From the NCBI GenBank assembly GCA_019054805.1, contig JAHQIY010000003.1, forward strand, positions 6,882,001 through 6,946,000: a stretch of 64,000 bases of DNA, given 5' to 3'. The stretch comes from Brachionus manjavacas. Taxonomy: Eukaryota; Rotifera; Eurotatoria; Ploima; Brachionidae. Below are positions 12,575 to 24,685 of the stretch, piece by piece (positions within the stretch are counted from its first letter, which is position 1; each line of letters begins with the position of its first letter). The translations under genes were made by a program, and so were the position numbers. The notes beneath the pieces were generated by a model, which saw nothing but the letters and a program-made list of their open reading frames with translations, ran no database searches and was not told the origin of the DNA.

Positions 12575-13187
12575 GAGTGATGGACCCAAATTGCTGATTT
12601 TAGAATTTTGAATAAGAGGAAATTTTTATTTTTTTAAATTATTGAAAAAAAATTAGAATTTAAAAATGTTGGTTCAAACTTTATTTTCTTTAAATTATTT
12701 GTAGTATTCGTTTTCAAACTCTTTAATCAATCGAAACAAAAAAAATTTTGCTCTCAACGTCACGTTAAAATAATGTCTATTTTAATAATTTAATTTTTTA
12801 ATCTTGAATGATATTTGTTTTATTGTAATTTTTCTTTTTTTTTTTTTTGAAAATAAATTAGATCTTTGTAAATAATGTGACTTATGTTTGAATAAAAAAA
12901 AATAATTGTTTACTTCTTTATTAATTTTAATTCGAGATCTTAAAATAAAGTCCACATACCATTTTGTTATCCTTCGTTTATGGTTAACTAGATTAAGTTT
13001 TAATTAAATATACTACTTAAATATTTTATTTTTTGGTAAACGTTTTGTATTGCTGGTGGAATTATTCGAATATGAAGAAAAAATCAAATAAAATATTAGA
13101 TTTTTAAAGTGAAAGAATTAATTAAAAAAACGTCAATTGAGAATCAAGATAAATCTTAAATTGAAATATTAAAAAGGACCATAGTTA
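12575..13187. other. Spacer after the short CoREST-like gene
   Basis: AT-rich. Polyadenylation-like AATAAA motifs lie at about 12852 and 12891. No coding remnant of a second SANT domain was found here, so the neighbouring gene appears genuinely short rather than interrupted. Confidence 0.45.
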
Positions 13188-13434
13188 CAGTGCAGGAAAT
13201 TAACTTGTCACATCATATCATCTGATATCATTTAAAATCATTTTTTTAAACTTTACTCATATCAGCTGATATCAGCTATAATCAATTGATAAAGATAATA
13301 TTAGGTGAATTAAAATTTGAATTTTTTTATGTAAAAAATTGTAAAAAATTTTTTTTTTCTGATATTAGCTGATATCAGGAAAAAAATCATCTGATATCAT
13401 ATGATATGATGTGACAAGTTAATTTCCGGCACTG
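13188..13434. mobile_element. Tc1/mariner-type MITE with TA target duplication
   Basis: The element runs CAGTGCAGGAAATTAACTTG ... to a right end ending GGCACTG, and is flanked on both sides by TA (13186-13187, 13435-13436). The terminal inverted repeats are about 50 bp and nearly identical, including the palindromic ATCATATCATCTGATATCAT tract. CAGTG termini with TA duplications are the hallmark of the Tc1/mariner superfamily. At 247 bp with no coding frame it is a non-autonomous MITE. Confidence 0.85.
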
Positions 13435-13436
13435 TA

Positions 13437-13744
13437 ACTGTAACCAGAAAAAATAGTAAATTGGTATTTTTGAATCTTTTATCATTGTAATTAATTACAG
13501 CTGAACTTGTAGTTAGAATATCTAGATTTCATTAAATTTCTTTAATTCTTGCTTTCTTTGACTTGTGTAGATCGAAATTGATCGCGCTTAAGTCATTTTT
13601 GTGGTTTGGTATATTATCGCTCTATTAAAAATAAAAGGAATCTTAGATACAGGAAATTTTCATGAAACTGCAAGGATATGAATCTATTTAAAGATTATAC
13701 GTTATAATATTTAGAATATATATGTGTAAATTATTTTCATCAGA
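13437..13744. other. Short spacer between two transposon remnants
   Basis: No feature recognised. The GTAAC following the MITE's right TA repeats part of the terminal repeat (GTAACTGTAAC), but this was not enough to define a larger element. Confidence 0.35.
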
Positions 13745-14665
13745 AATAAAAAGAGCCAGACTAACATATGAACAAAATTTAGTGGAAAAAGCTAAGAAGA
13801 ATCTAAAAATAATTAATCAAATAATCAATCAAAGCATTAAAAAAGCCAAACAATGAATAAATGCAAGATCCGAAAGAGATATCAAATATTCTAAATAAAT
13901 TTTTTCAAGATGATTTTGTTATTGAACAATGGTAAGCTTTCACCTTCTGAAGTAGAATTAAATGAAAACTGGTCAGAATATATTGACGTTGAACCAAATG
14001 ATATTAGTTATGAAATTGTATTTTAAAAATTACAAGATCTGAATCAAAATAAATATGTGGTGTAGACAAGCTTCATCCGTCATTGTTTAAAAACTGTCCA
14101 AAGCCTTTACTTTTCCTTTAACTTTGATTTTCAGAATATCGTTATCCAAAAGTCTGCTTCCAATACAATTCAGATCAGCAAATATTACTCCATTGTTTAA
14201 AAAAAGCAATAAATCAATGCCGAGTTATTTTCGTCATGTGTCTTTAACTTCTATTTAATTAAAGAAAGCAAAATAATCGAAAGCACGAACCAAAATGGAA
14301 GATTTATTAATAAGAATAATATTTAATTTAAAGAATAGCACGGATTTGTCAAGAAAAAGTCATGTGCAACTAATCTTCTTAATTTTGATCATAAAAACAA
14401 AGATTTTATTAATTTTTTCAATGGTAAGCAGTATCGACGTCAGAAACCGAAAAGGACCTTGAAGTTATTTCAAATACAAACCTGAAATGTAAAAATTAAG
14501 TGATAGAGGCTAGAAACAAAGCAAATCAAATGTCGGAAAATCGCATCAGGAAATCATTCGCTCGATCTGATTCTTAGTTATTTAGATCTCTGTAGTTAAC
14601 TTTTGTTCGTCCTCTTTTGGAATTTGCGGTGCCTGTATGGTCTCCAATTCTTAAGTCTGACTGTG
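13745..14665 (+). pseudogene. Degenerate LINE (non-LTR) reverse transcriptase
   Basis: In-frame islands in the right order include the pre-RT linker (RARLTYEQNLVEKAKKN), the RT opening (CGVDKLHPSLFKNCPK), a block reading ITPLFKKSNKSMPSYFRHVS, then HGFVKKKSCATNLL, an ETEKDLEV block, and the thumb region RPLLEFAVPVWSPI at about 14605-14650. Many stops and frameshifts separate them, and part of the palm appears deleted. This is the domain order of Jockey/CR1-like LINEs. Orientation is plus and the copy is dead. Confidence 0.75.
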
Positions 14666-14828
14666 GGAATGTTAAAAGAATTCAAAGCAGAGCAACTATT
14701 GTTTCTTCGATTAGAAACAAATCGTTTTTTGTCGGAGTTATACTCATTTTTGGTTTCTGAGTTTTTTGTTTTCTGTTTTGGGAAATCTTTTTTCAACACT
14801 TCATCCTGTTGAGAGAAATTACTCTCCA

Positions 14829-15031
14829 TGTATGTTGGTTAGATTCGGCAATTGATATTTTGTTTTAGATTTATTAAACCATCTGTAGTATGATGATATG
14901 ATCAGACTATAAGTATAACTTGTTACTTAAATAGAAAAGAGATTCATTTGTTATTTCTTAACTTAATTTAAATAAAGTGTTTAACTAAATACTAAGCTTA
15001 TTATTCACACACTTGGCCTCTACTACATTGG
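14829..15031 (+). repeat. Candidate 5' LTR and primer-binding site of a Ty3/Gypsy element
   Basis: The sequence before 15028 ends in TACTACA and is followed at 15029-15040 by TGGTGGCAGCGG, the form of tRNA primer-binding site seen in many Ty3/Gypsy elements. Gag-like coding follows. The LTR's left end (a TG at about 14829) is a guess because no matching 3' LTR was found. An AATAAA at about 14970 would fit an LTR polyadenylation signal. Confidence 0.4.
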
Positions 15032-17690
15032 TGGCAGCGGTTAAGCTATTAGGTTGATTTCTAAAATAAAAATAAAATTTGGTATCAGGTGTGTTGAATA
15101 GTTGATTTTAGTGGTAAGCCAGAAATTAAGCATTTGAGATGGTTGAAAAGGCTAAATTGTTTACTGGAAGAAGGGAAATAGATTCTAGTTTTTCATTGTT
15201 TTAGTCGATATTGAAGGCTATCATTTCCTACCTTCACCAATATATTTCCAATTCATCATCTAATTAATATCTTTTCTTCATCTAATAAATTTCCTTTTGA
15301 GTATAATTATATATATCTACACTAATAAATTAAATGGAACCTAATATATTTCGATATCTACTCTAATTAATTAAACCTCATCTAAATAAATTCGTCATCA
15401 TCAAACCAATTCTGAGAATTACGAGGAAAAAAACTTTGGTCTTTTAGTTGCTTTTAATGGCATTGGGAAATGGTCTGATCGGAAATCGGAAAAGCTTTGA
15501 CTTTTTCTACTTGATTCACTCCGCAAGTGTCAACTGATATGACTATTAATAATAGAGGTAAACACTTTCGATATGTAGTCTTTCGAAATTTTTTCTTAAT
15601 ATTTCTAATAATTTCTCACTATTTGTTTCTTATTTTTTGTTTGTTTGCCGATTGCTTAAGAAAATAAATAGTTGAAAAGAAAGATCGTGGAGTGATGTTT
15701 CAACGCGTGATTTTGTAAAATATAAGGCCAAAAGCTTGATTAAAAATATGAGCGAAAAAATTGCAAGGTGGAAAAACAATTTTTGAAGAACCTAATTTCA
15801 TTCAGCAATAAGAAAAATATTTCATTTAGCAATTATTGGAACCATAAAATTTTTTCAATTGTAGAATAAAGAAGCTGAAACAACAAAGTATTTGAACGGA
15901 AAAAGCATAAGCCAAAAGAGTTTAATAATGGCAAGCTTAAGAGCCCCATCTGTTTTTACTTTGTTACAAAAGTTGATATATGGCTAGCAAGATTTGATAA
16001 TTATCTTGAACTAAAATAGAATTTTTGGAGAAAGAGATAAGATGAATATGTTGGGACCTTTGATGGATGATACAACGTTTAAAATAGTCAATATTTTGAT
16101 AAACGAACAGTCATATGATGAAGTAAAAACCAAATTCAGAGCTCTTTTTAGAAGACAAGAATCTTCTTACCATGTTTACCTTCATACTTATCATAAGTGT
16201 TCGAAGAGGCCAAGAGCTAAATGAAAGCCTAGTTTAGAATGCGACAGTACATCAGGAATTAGGACGAAATGCTTTGCCTGATCTAAATCCTAGGGAACAA
16301 GATATTTTTCTTCGAGGCAAATTCCTAACAAGAATCAGTGACAGAAAATTGGCTGAAAGATTAGCTGTATTGGATCACCAAAAATTAGAGGTATTGGTAC
16401 TCAAATCTAGAGAACAAAATGGTTTACCGTTTGGATAAAGTGGAATTAGAGAGCGAAACAAAAATATGTTTAATCAAGGAACAGGAAGACAGATAACAGA
16501 AAGATGGATCAGAAACTTAATTACACCCAAGTTAATATCGAATATAATGTTTCAAAGCCAGGATAAACATTTTAGAAATTCACAAAACAGCGTTGAGACA
16601 CAAGGGAATAAGTAAATGATTATTTATCAAATATGTCCAATTACTCAAAATTTTTAAATAATTCAAACGATGGAGCTTATCTTAATTATACAAATAGGAA
16701 TTATACGACAAATTAACAAGTTCAAAAACCAACGATGAGATGCTCTTGTGTAATAAGGAAAGACATATTTAGAAAAATTTCCCTAATGGTATAAGAAACG
16801 TGAACAATCAACAGAATAGATTTGGTTACGACAGTCAATATAATTCTTTAAACTGGTCTACAAAGACTACAACAAGAAATGATCAAAGAAACCTATTCCC
16901 TATCAATTATTAGCATTACCGCCCTCAAATAGTTCGCCGGTTTTTTGACCGCCCGTATATTTAAGATTGTTTATTTTTGTGGTCCAAAAATGTCCGCCCG
17001 ATTAAAGGTTTTCCGGCTAATGCGGATATAGTCACGGTTTCTGAAATTTTTGGCCGGTTAATTGTTCGCTTGTACGGATCCCTACACTAATCTCAACCAA
17101 GAAACGCAAGGTGGATAATAAAATTAAGTGAAGATAAATATGAAATTGAATACAAACCTGGGAAGAAGAACGAGAACGCCGATGGTTTCTCGCGTTTGCC
17201 TAATATAGACGAAGGAACGAATGACGATGGCGATAAGATCATTGAGAGCATTCCATACATCTATTTGATTTAGTTTCAGACAAATGATATTAACCCTCAG
17301 TTGCAAGACAATGTAAGTGAAACAGTTGTAAGATGGAAAAATATGTATCTGTTAATCGCCCACAAAATGGAGGCTTGAGTGGAGATCTCAGGAGATATTG
17401 TTTCAATGGGGCAGATTAAGAGAAATAAATGGAATGCTCTTAAAAATGGAAAATGGTTGATAACCAGTTAAGTTATCAATTTGTAGTCCCTCTAACGATG
17501 AGAAAAAATACTCTTAGGCAAATGCACGATTCAAAATTAGGTGGACATTTTGCAATGACAACAACAGCTAGGAAAATCGAATATAAATTTTTACTGGTCT
17601 GGACAGCATAAAGTAGCGAATATGTTCGGAATTGTTTTAAGTGTCAAGAGGCTTAAACAAATTAAATATTGAAATAAAAACTCTTACAGT
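15029..17690 (+). pseudogene. Broken Ty3/Gypsy LTR retrotransposon (gag, RNase H and integrase islands)
   Basis: After the primer-binding site, an AT-rich stretch without coding (15060-15940) leads to gag-like islands at about 15940-16440 (FGERDKMNMLGPLMDDTTF, FLRGKFLTRISDRKLAERL). The protease and most of the reverse transcriptase are missing. A GC-richer insert of unknown origin sits at about 16920-17090. From 17100 the RNase H end is readable (IKLSEDKYEIEYKPGKKN, then NADGFSRLP), followed by the integrase zinc-binding region (LRQMHDSKLGGHFAMT, then FYWSGQHKV) to about 17650. Multiple stops make it non-functional. A hAT transposase remnant in the opposite orientation follows directly, with no 3' LTR seen. 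Confidence 0.75.
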
Positions 17691-17744
17691 CCATCATTAC
17701 ATCAAGAGCATTTCAACTCGTTACTTGTGATACATTGCTTTCAC

Positions 17745-19135
17745 TTCCAGTAACTTAAGACGGTGCAAAATACATAATAGTCTTTATTTGTCACTTCACT
17801 AAATGGATTCAATACTCTAGTTAGAGGTTTGTCTTGCTTTGACAGCGTTATTTCTGTTTTGAGGCTCTCAAAAATTAGTAAAACCATACTAAGCGTTACA
17901 TTTTTTGAGCCACTCAATTCAACTGTTGCTTCATAAAAGCATGCTAAAACCTGAACAATCTCTTCCATGTATTCTTTCTAGCTGTCTGATATTTTTAAGC
18001 CATCGAATTTTTTATTGCATTCACGACTTTGAATCGCTTGGTTAATGGCCTCCGCTTGTTCCAAAATTCTCTCGACCATTAAATAAGTGGAATTCCATCT
18101 AGTCGAGACGTCTTGTAAAATTTCATGCTTTTGCATATTTAATACCAATTGCGCATTTTTAAGTTGATTAGAAAGAATGTTCGACTGATGAACACTTGTT
18201 GCTATTTTCCTACATTTAGCTACAACTTCACGACAGTTATTCATAATTTCTGTTTCATTAGCCGTAAGAACATTTATTTAATCAACATCTAAATCGATTT
18301 CGTCGACCTGTTCAAATTCAACAGAACTCGTCAACTTAGAAAGGCGTCTTATAATTAAATTTAAAATATGTGCAGCACACCCAAATTGAAGGAAGTTGCG
18401 AGAATTCAGGTTCAACTTGAGAGATAAACTCTGCTAATTTTGCCAGATTTGACGCATTGTCGGTAACAAAACCAACTATTTTTGGAATAATGTTCCATTT
18501 TTTTTAAATTTCTAAAAGAGCATCTTTAATGTTCTCAGTTATGTGTTGTCCTGGCAAATGCTTGGCACACAATGTATACGATTTTAATTTAAAACTAATT
18601 ACATCAATAAAATGACATGTTACTCCAAGATACGGGTATCGTTGAATCGACGTCCAAAAATCGAGCGTGATTGCGATAGACAAAGCATGTGACTAGGCAT
18701 TTTTAATTAAAACAACTGTATTATCGTATTGTCTATCCAATATCTCATTCGACAATTTATACCGACCCGGTAATTCATATGTTGGATTCAGTTTTTGACG
18801 AATTGTTTAAATTGTTCATTATCGACGATGGTAAATGGCAACGCAGCACTTATGACAAATAGCAATTAGATAAAACCTAGCGCTAATTCAATTCTTTTTC
18901 GTTTGATAGGATGCGAAACTACTTGTTCCATTTCTTCATCATAGTCACTGTTTTCTAAATATTCCGGGTGGGTGGTTTAGATATGATTAAGCATATTTTT
19001 GTTGACCCAGAATATGTATATTTAGTAATACAATAATTACAAAAAAGGTATATTTGACCATCTAAATCAATTTGTCTCGAATGAGTATGAAGCGGAGAAC
19101 GTTTCTTTTAGTTACGTTTTTTTGATTGTGTGGTA
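17745..19135 (-). pseudogene. Degenerate hAT-superfamily transposase with BED zinc finger
   Basis: Read on the minus strand from 19100 down: a BED-type zinc finger (FCNYC, then GSTKNMLNHI and a following HP), a central block with YPYLGVTCHFID and the TDNA motif (VGFVTDNASNLAKL, near 18451-18464) that carries a catalytic aspartate in hAT transposases, then LQDVSTRWNSTYLMVERILE at about 18080, and the C-terminal dimerisation region (EEIVQVLACFYEATVELSGS) at about 17960. Several stops and frameshifts interrupt it. The order and motifs fit ZBED-like hAT transposases. No terminal repeats were identified. It lies against the end of the Gypsy remnant, so nesting is likely. Confidence 0.8.
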
Positions 19136-20330
19136 CACGGCGTGATATTTTAAGGCATTGGACTAGAACTAAGAGTTTCTATCATTTAGTATTTTTTTAA
19201 TTATATTCAAGAATTTAACTTTAATTTTAACAAAAAATAAATCACTTTTTCAAATTACAAAAATTTTTTTGTGCATTTAATCAAATTTTTAGCCAAATTG
19301 CACTTTTGATTTCTTTTTTAACTGATTTTGTTTTCAAATCAAAAAATAATTTGTCTTTTAAATTTGGATCATATTTTATTTGAATAATTAACTTAATTTA
19401 AAAAAAATTTTAGTTTCTAATTAAGATATTTGAAAATTCGAATTTTTGGTTTAAATAAAATAATTTTTCGAATCTGATTTATCCAAATAAAAATTGTTCA
19501 AATAACATCACTACATTTTTTAGCCTTGTAAAACAAGAGAAAGTTGGTTAGCGTTTCTGAAGTATATCTCAGCAATTTGACCATGAACCATTTAAAATCG
19601 ACACATATTCAAAAAGTTTAAATTCAAATTACAAGATGATGAGTTAAAATGTAAAAAATATTTAATGTTTTTATTCTATGTAAAAGGAAGAAAAATGTGT
19701 ATTATTGCACTAAAATCGAATCTCGATCTACAGATCATCCATTACTCACAAAATTATTATTTAATTTTAACTAATTTTAACTGTAGGGATAATTAAAAAA
19801 AATTGTTCTCTAATGAATTCTCTTTCTTTTTTTGTCCGATGGGAATCCATTTAGCTATTAATAGAGGATTGACTTCTTTTAATCTAATAGCAATACCAAC
19901 TTCGTGCTGCATATTTACTCTTTTAGGAAACAAAGACAATTGCATACAGCCTTTTTTCCTTGAGTTTTCCATGTCGGCATCGTTTAATCATTAAGGAGTT
20001 TAACTTTATTTAGTACTGGAGAAAATAAATGCGCACCTTCAATCATCCTGAATGCATTTTAAATGATTCCTTTATACAATTTTCTATTAATAGCTAAATC
20101 AGTTCCTTTCTGAGAAAAAAAAAGAGAGGCAGGCTTTCATAAGAGCATTTATTAGAAAATATTTCTTATTAATTTTTTAATTAACACTCACTAATAATTT
20201 TTCTAAAACTCAATTACAATTTTTATGAACTAATTTTTAATTTCTTTTATAATAATTTTACAATAAATAAATACACAAAAAAGTTTTATTCTAGCATCCA
20301 AATAATTAATTTAAATACTCATTTGATAAT
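19136..20330. other. Transposon-derived spacer; weak coding scraps
   Basis: AT-rich. On the minus strand around 19840-20110 short open pieces (TDLAINRKLYKGII, MQHEVGIAIRLKEVNPLL) look like decayed coding sequence, and the string LAINR occurs twice, but I cannot name a family. The plus-strand open frame across the same stretch is probably only its shadow. Confidence 0.3.
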
Positions 20331-20334
20331 AATC

Positions 20335-20480
20335 CGTTTTGAATTGCCAGAACATTAAACTCAGATTTGTTACGAGAAAGTCTGATTCAAGTAAAAATAT
20401 TGACTTGTGATTTTTTAATCTTTTCCAACAAGTCATGGCTTTGACTTAACTTGTGACTTTTAAATAAAAATAATAATTTG
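20335..20480. repeat. Possible relic of the same hAT MITE family as the MAD1-intron copy
   Basis: Contains AGTCTGATTCAAGT, TTGACTTGTGA and GACTTAACTTGTGACTTTTAA in an arrangement resembling the arms of the element at 37108-37377 (repeated GACTT/AAGTC words next to AACTTGTGACTTTTAA-like sequence). No clean termini or target duplication could be drawn, so this is tentative. Confidence 0.3.
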
Positions 20481-20639
20481 CATTTTAAATTACATAAAGA
20501 TTTTAAAACTATCTTTAATCTGCATCAACTTTTATGCATTTTTTTTATAAATGATGCTCCTAAAAAAATCAAACAAACAGTCACAGCTTTCTGTTTTTTC
20601 AGAAGAATTGACCAATTTTTACTTTAAATTAAAGCAGAA

Positions 20640-21190
20640 ACCTTGAAAAAAGATTCAATACAGTAAACAAATTGAACAATGCCAAAATTGAATCATTAAT
20701 TACCGAACTAGTAGATTAGTTAGTTCCGGATCACAATCTATCGAATACTAAACTTAGTTGTGTATTTTTTTCTAAGTACAAAAAAGAGATTGATAATCTT
20801 AAAATTCATGAAAATAGAATATTGAGCCAAAAAGAAATCAAGTTTCTTAATATTAAATTTGATTATAAGTCAAATTTTAATATATTAGTAGACGAAATTA
20901 AAGAACGCTGCAACAAAAGGCAAAATTTTATTAAGATATTGTCAAAAAAAAATGGGGTCTTAATCAAAATACACTAGGGAATTTATTTAAATCTTAAGTT
21001 GGATCAATTTTAGACTATTCTTTCCTTGCTTGAATTCTTTTTCAGAAAAAATTATCAGAAAACTTCAAGCAATTCAGAATACAGCAGTCAGATCTATCCT
21101 TAAGTTAAAATATGATAATCATATCTTCTACAAAAAGATGATTATTTTAAACAAAATTGTTTTTGAAATTGAATTTCTAATTTTTTGATT
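20640..21190 (+). pseudogene. LINE reverse transcriptase C-terminal remnant (second LINE family)
   Basis: Plus-strand islands read NLKIHENRILSQKEIKFLNI, ILVDEIKERCNKRQNFIKIL and, around 20975-21150, a thumb segment with ILDYS followed by KLQAIQNTAVRSILKLKYD. The IQNxAVRxILKL motif is typical of the RT thumb of many LINEs. Frameshifts occur near 20960-21060. No tail or target duplication was identified. Confidence 0.65.
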
Positions 21191-22749
21191 ATTTATTTAA
21201 AAGAATATGACTGGTTTCTAATTTTTCAAACTTAAATATTAGGAAAAGCTCGTATTTTTGAAAATAGTTCCTTAATTATATAAGTGAAGAAATATTTTAA
21301 ACTATTTATTTTAACAATTTAAAAAAAGTTTTAATTATTTTTTATCAAAATAAAAAAAAAATTGGAACTTTAAAGATCGATTAGGAATATTTTATAATTA
21401 ACAAATTATTTTTAATTTAGTTGTCATTTTTTTATATTTTATTTTACGATTCAGACATTAATTTCTTAGTCTAAAAATCTAATAAATTAAAAAATATAAC
21501 TCACTGAAAAACAATTTTAAAAATCTCTTAATTTAAAAATTTATTTACCGATTCATTTTTAAGAAACGTAATTAAATTATTTTTGTCTGCATTTTAAAAG
21601 TAGATTTGATCGAAAAATCAAAAATTAAGTTTGATTTTCAAAATTTTTAAATTCATGAAAAAAAACATTTTTAAATCTATAATATTTAAAAATTGTCAAA
21701 TAATACCGAGTTCAATATATAAATTGAATTCAAGATTCAGTTTTATTGAATTGTATTTTTGGCTTATTTATACTTTTGATAGTCTTAATGATTGAATTTT
21801 GATAACTTAAAACAAATGCGTTTGAAATATAGTTATTGTTAATTAAAGGAATATGATTTAAAAATAAAAATGATTTTTTTTTAAATACATTCTTTTGAAG
21901 AAAAAAATTAATATTGCTAATATTAATTATTTAGTTTATTTTGAAAATTAAAAAAAATAATACAAAAAATTCGCATCGACTTTCTCTCAAATGATAAATT
22001 ATTTCTGGCATAATTTTTATCGTGATTAACAAGCTGAATGAGTATATTTTAAAAAATGAACATACACTTAGCTATTTTTGGTTGATTCTTAAAATTTAGC
22101 TAGATCCCTTGAATAAATCAATTTTCTTTTAATTAAAATTAACCACTTAAAAAGTTTAATTAAGATTCTATGCTTTAATTTTGACAGGTTTTTTTATGGT
22201 CACTCTGGTTCAGTTAAGAGTTTTAGGTTCGAATATATACTTTGTTATAATACCAAGGATTCTTATTATCCGACCATAAGTTGTCTATCAACACTTAAAA
22301 TATTTAATCAATAGTATCATACCATAAACATAATTTTCTAAACCCTCTAATTTTATCAGTAATGTAGAATTTAAAACCTATAAACTATATGGTATTTTTC
22401 TGATGAACCCAAATAATAAATATATAAACAGCATTTTAAGGTCTCAAAAAAATGAAAATTTCACTAAATTTAAATATTTCAATTTCATTTTTTTCAAGTC
22501 TGTTTTGGTAAAATATATTTGTTGCTCTTAGGAAAGAAATTTTAAACCGCTAAAGATAATGTCGACTTATCTTTTGTACCAAATTTCATAAAACTTTTTT
22601 TTATTCATTGAAATGTATACGACTTATACTGAAAAAAAATCTGAGAAAAATTTTCAAAATTACTTAACAATTTTTCTAAGGCATTGTGAATTTTCATGCA
22701 ACAATTCCAATTTAAATTCTTGATAAAACTATGGATTTAATACGCCAGA
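21191..22749. other. AT-rich spacer without recognisable features
   Basis: No coding frame, RNA gene or clean repeat seen on either strand over about 1.5 kb; long A and T runs dominate. Confidence 0.45.
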
Positions 22750-23775
22750 TTTTTCAGTAAGTTTTATCCCTATGCTTTCCTTACATATTTCTCGAGCTAA
22801 CTGGAATGTGTGTGATTTATTTCCACTATTTCCTCTCTTAAACTCTATATCCACGTCCTCTAGTCCATTGACTAATTTATACATCTGTATTTAATCCCCT
22901 CTTTCGCCTGCTTTCCAGGTCCGTAATCCCCAAGATCCTAAATCGTTCATAATATTTTTCCAAATTAAATCCGCGCCTCACAAAATAGCTCTCTTTTAGG
23001 TCAAGAGCTGGACAAAAATCATTCCTACCGTCACCAACAAAGATTACTTTTCTGCTTGAGACATTCTCCAACAAGTCCTTATTTTTCACCATATTTTTCG
23101 CTCTGTATTGTAAACTTTGAAACTTGGCAACTTCGCCTGCAGACATGTTTTTCCATGCGACTGACGTAAATTCTAGATGTGGCCTAACATATGTTGGATA
23201 CAGTTTCTTGAAAAACTGTATGTTAAAGTATTTGAATTTCCTCCTTATTCTGCCTAGAATCCAGCCATCTCCGGTTTTCATAATTTCCAAGTCCCTCTCT
23301 ACTTTTGTAGCATAAAGATTCTGCTCTCCTCACCCAGTATTTTTTGCATTTATATTTCAATATTCTGGCTTTTTATTTCAGCTATTTCGTCTCAGTCTGT
23401 TGTGTAGGCTTCTTCTTCGTTTCTCTGGACCTGATTAACCTTTTGATATGCTGCCGGTCCCGCATGTACGAATATAGAAGTTAATGGTTGTCTTTTGCCT
23501 TATTTATGATTGACATATCGAACTTCTTGATGACTGCTTGACCTTCGCTTTCACCTCTTTTGCGCACTTTTTGTACTCCTTAAGAATGCTCCTCGACTTT
23601 TTGTTCATTCGCACTTTCCCACAGACACCCTTTCCGTCTGATGAGCTGATTTAGCTTATTCGTCATTCTTTTTGGCTTCGACTTTGTCTGCATATGTCTC
23701 TTGGCCTTCAAATATTTCCTGCATCCTATTTCATACTGTGGAAGGAATTCCGTATATATCACTTGGCTTTTTTAT
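22750..23775 (-). pseudogene. Internally deleted LINE with a PHOSPHO-phosphatase-like segment in the RT frame
   Basis: On the minus strand a pre-RT linker (EHSKEYKKCAKEVKAKVKQ) is followed, after loss of most of the RT, by a C-terminal frame from about 23320: ATKVERDLEI, ILGRIRRKFKYFN, LYPTYVRPHLEFTSVAWKN, KFQSLQYRAKNMVK, then YYERFRILGITDLESRRKRG and the continuation through 22750. These are standard LINE thumb motifs (RPHLEF, LQxRA, ExRxxLGIxxLExRRxRG). Between LQYRAKNMVK and YYERF, where other copies have only a few residues, lie about 40 extra residues (22952-23077) resembling a HAD phosphatase. The frame 23290-22877 is open through the junctions. Confidence 0.7.
22952..23077 (-). other. 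PHOSPHO1/2-like HAD phosphatase motif segment inside a LINE frame
   Basis: The minus-strand translation contains RKVIFVGDGRNDFCPALDL followed by a charged stretch and RRGFNLEK. In PHOSPHO1/PHOSPHO2-type phosphatases the last HAD motif reads hhYhGDGxNDhCPxxxL and, some ten residues on, R(K/R)G(F/Y)xLxK, so order and spacing agree. The segment is flanked on both sides by LINE reverse transcriptase sequence in the same frame. Possible origins are exon capture by the retroelement or insertion of a processed gene fragment. Function is unlikely, since the remaining phosphatase motifs, including the nucleophilic DxD, are absent. Confidence 0.55.
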
Positions 23776-24685
23776 TAAACATGTAAGTTGTATTTATTAC
23801 AAAAATAACGACCTAATTCAATATCATTAGGTAGCGATGACAGAATTTTAACATTTAAATAAAATAAATTTACAAATTGCTAAACAAAATTCTAATTAGA
23901 ATATATTAGATCTATATATATCATAATAATCTCTATAGTATAGAGACAAATAAATAAATTTCACAAAATTGAAATTTAATTTTATCATTATTAATGAAAA
24001 TTAACCTTTTTTGTTGAATTTAGTGAATTTAGGGTTTGAATGAAAATTCATTATGTATTTTTCTAAGAATAAAAAATAGAAGATAAAAGTGAAAATTGTT
24101 TAACTCGAATAAGTTTAAATACTGCTTAAATATATAGTTCTTACTGTCGACCAGTTTGAGAAGCTTTATTAAGTAAAAATAATTTTTTTGATTTGAAAAA
24201 ATTATTTAAAAAAAAATTAAAAAAATTCCTATGTTTACCAGATCTTATAAAAAAACACGAATGATTAATTCAACTTTGATTTTAATATTTTATTAATTCA
24301 AGAGTCTAAGAAAGCTTTAAATAGTCTGTATAAAAGTTTAAGTGTAGCCTGAAAAATTTTTACAAATTTTTGTTCCAAAAGGTTTAGATTGTAAAAGTTA
24401 TGAAAAATTAATCTTGTTTTAAAATATTAAATAATTTCAAATTTTTATTAAATTTTCAGCAATATTTTTGTTAAATAAAATATATAATTAGCATATTTAA
24501 ATTAATAATTGGCAATCAAAATTTTCTAATAAATGGTAATTTGAAGTAATTAATTTCTCGGTGAGGTGTCTTTCCATTTTAAGATTTAAACACCAATTCA
24601 AAATTTTAATATTTTGAGAATTTTTTTTTGCAATCAGATCAACATTTTTACATTTAGACGGAGAAATTATTTTTTAAAAACAAAA
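23776..24685. other. Upstream region of the long CoREST-like gene
   Basis: AT-rich with no coding frame. A T-rich tract ends in TTTAG at 24653-24657, 28 nt before the chosen ATG, and looks like a splice acceptor. A non-ATG open frame extends up to 24614 but shows no conserved residues before the methionine at 24686. Confidence 0.45.

Noticed and set aside
19803..19994. Plus-strand frame with CPMGIHLAINRGLTSF
   Set aside because: The opposite strand reads better as decayed coding sequence; the plus frame is probably its shadow.
24614..24685. N-terminal extension of the long CoREST-like protein
   Set aside because: It would need a TTG start and contains an acceptor-like AG and no conserved residues; the ATG at 24686 is preferred.
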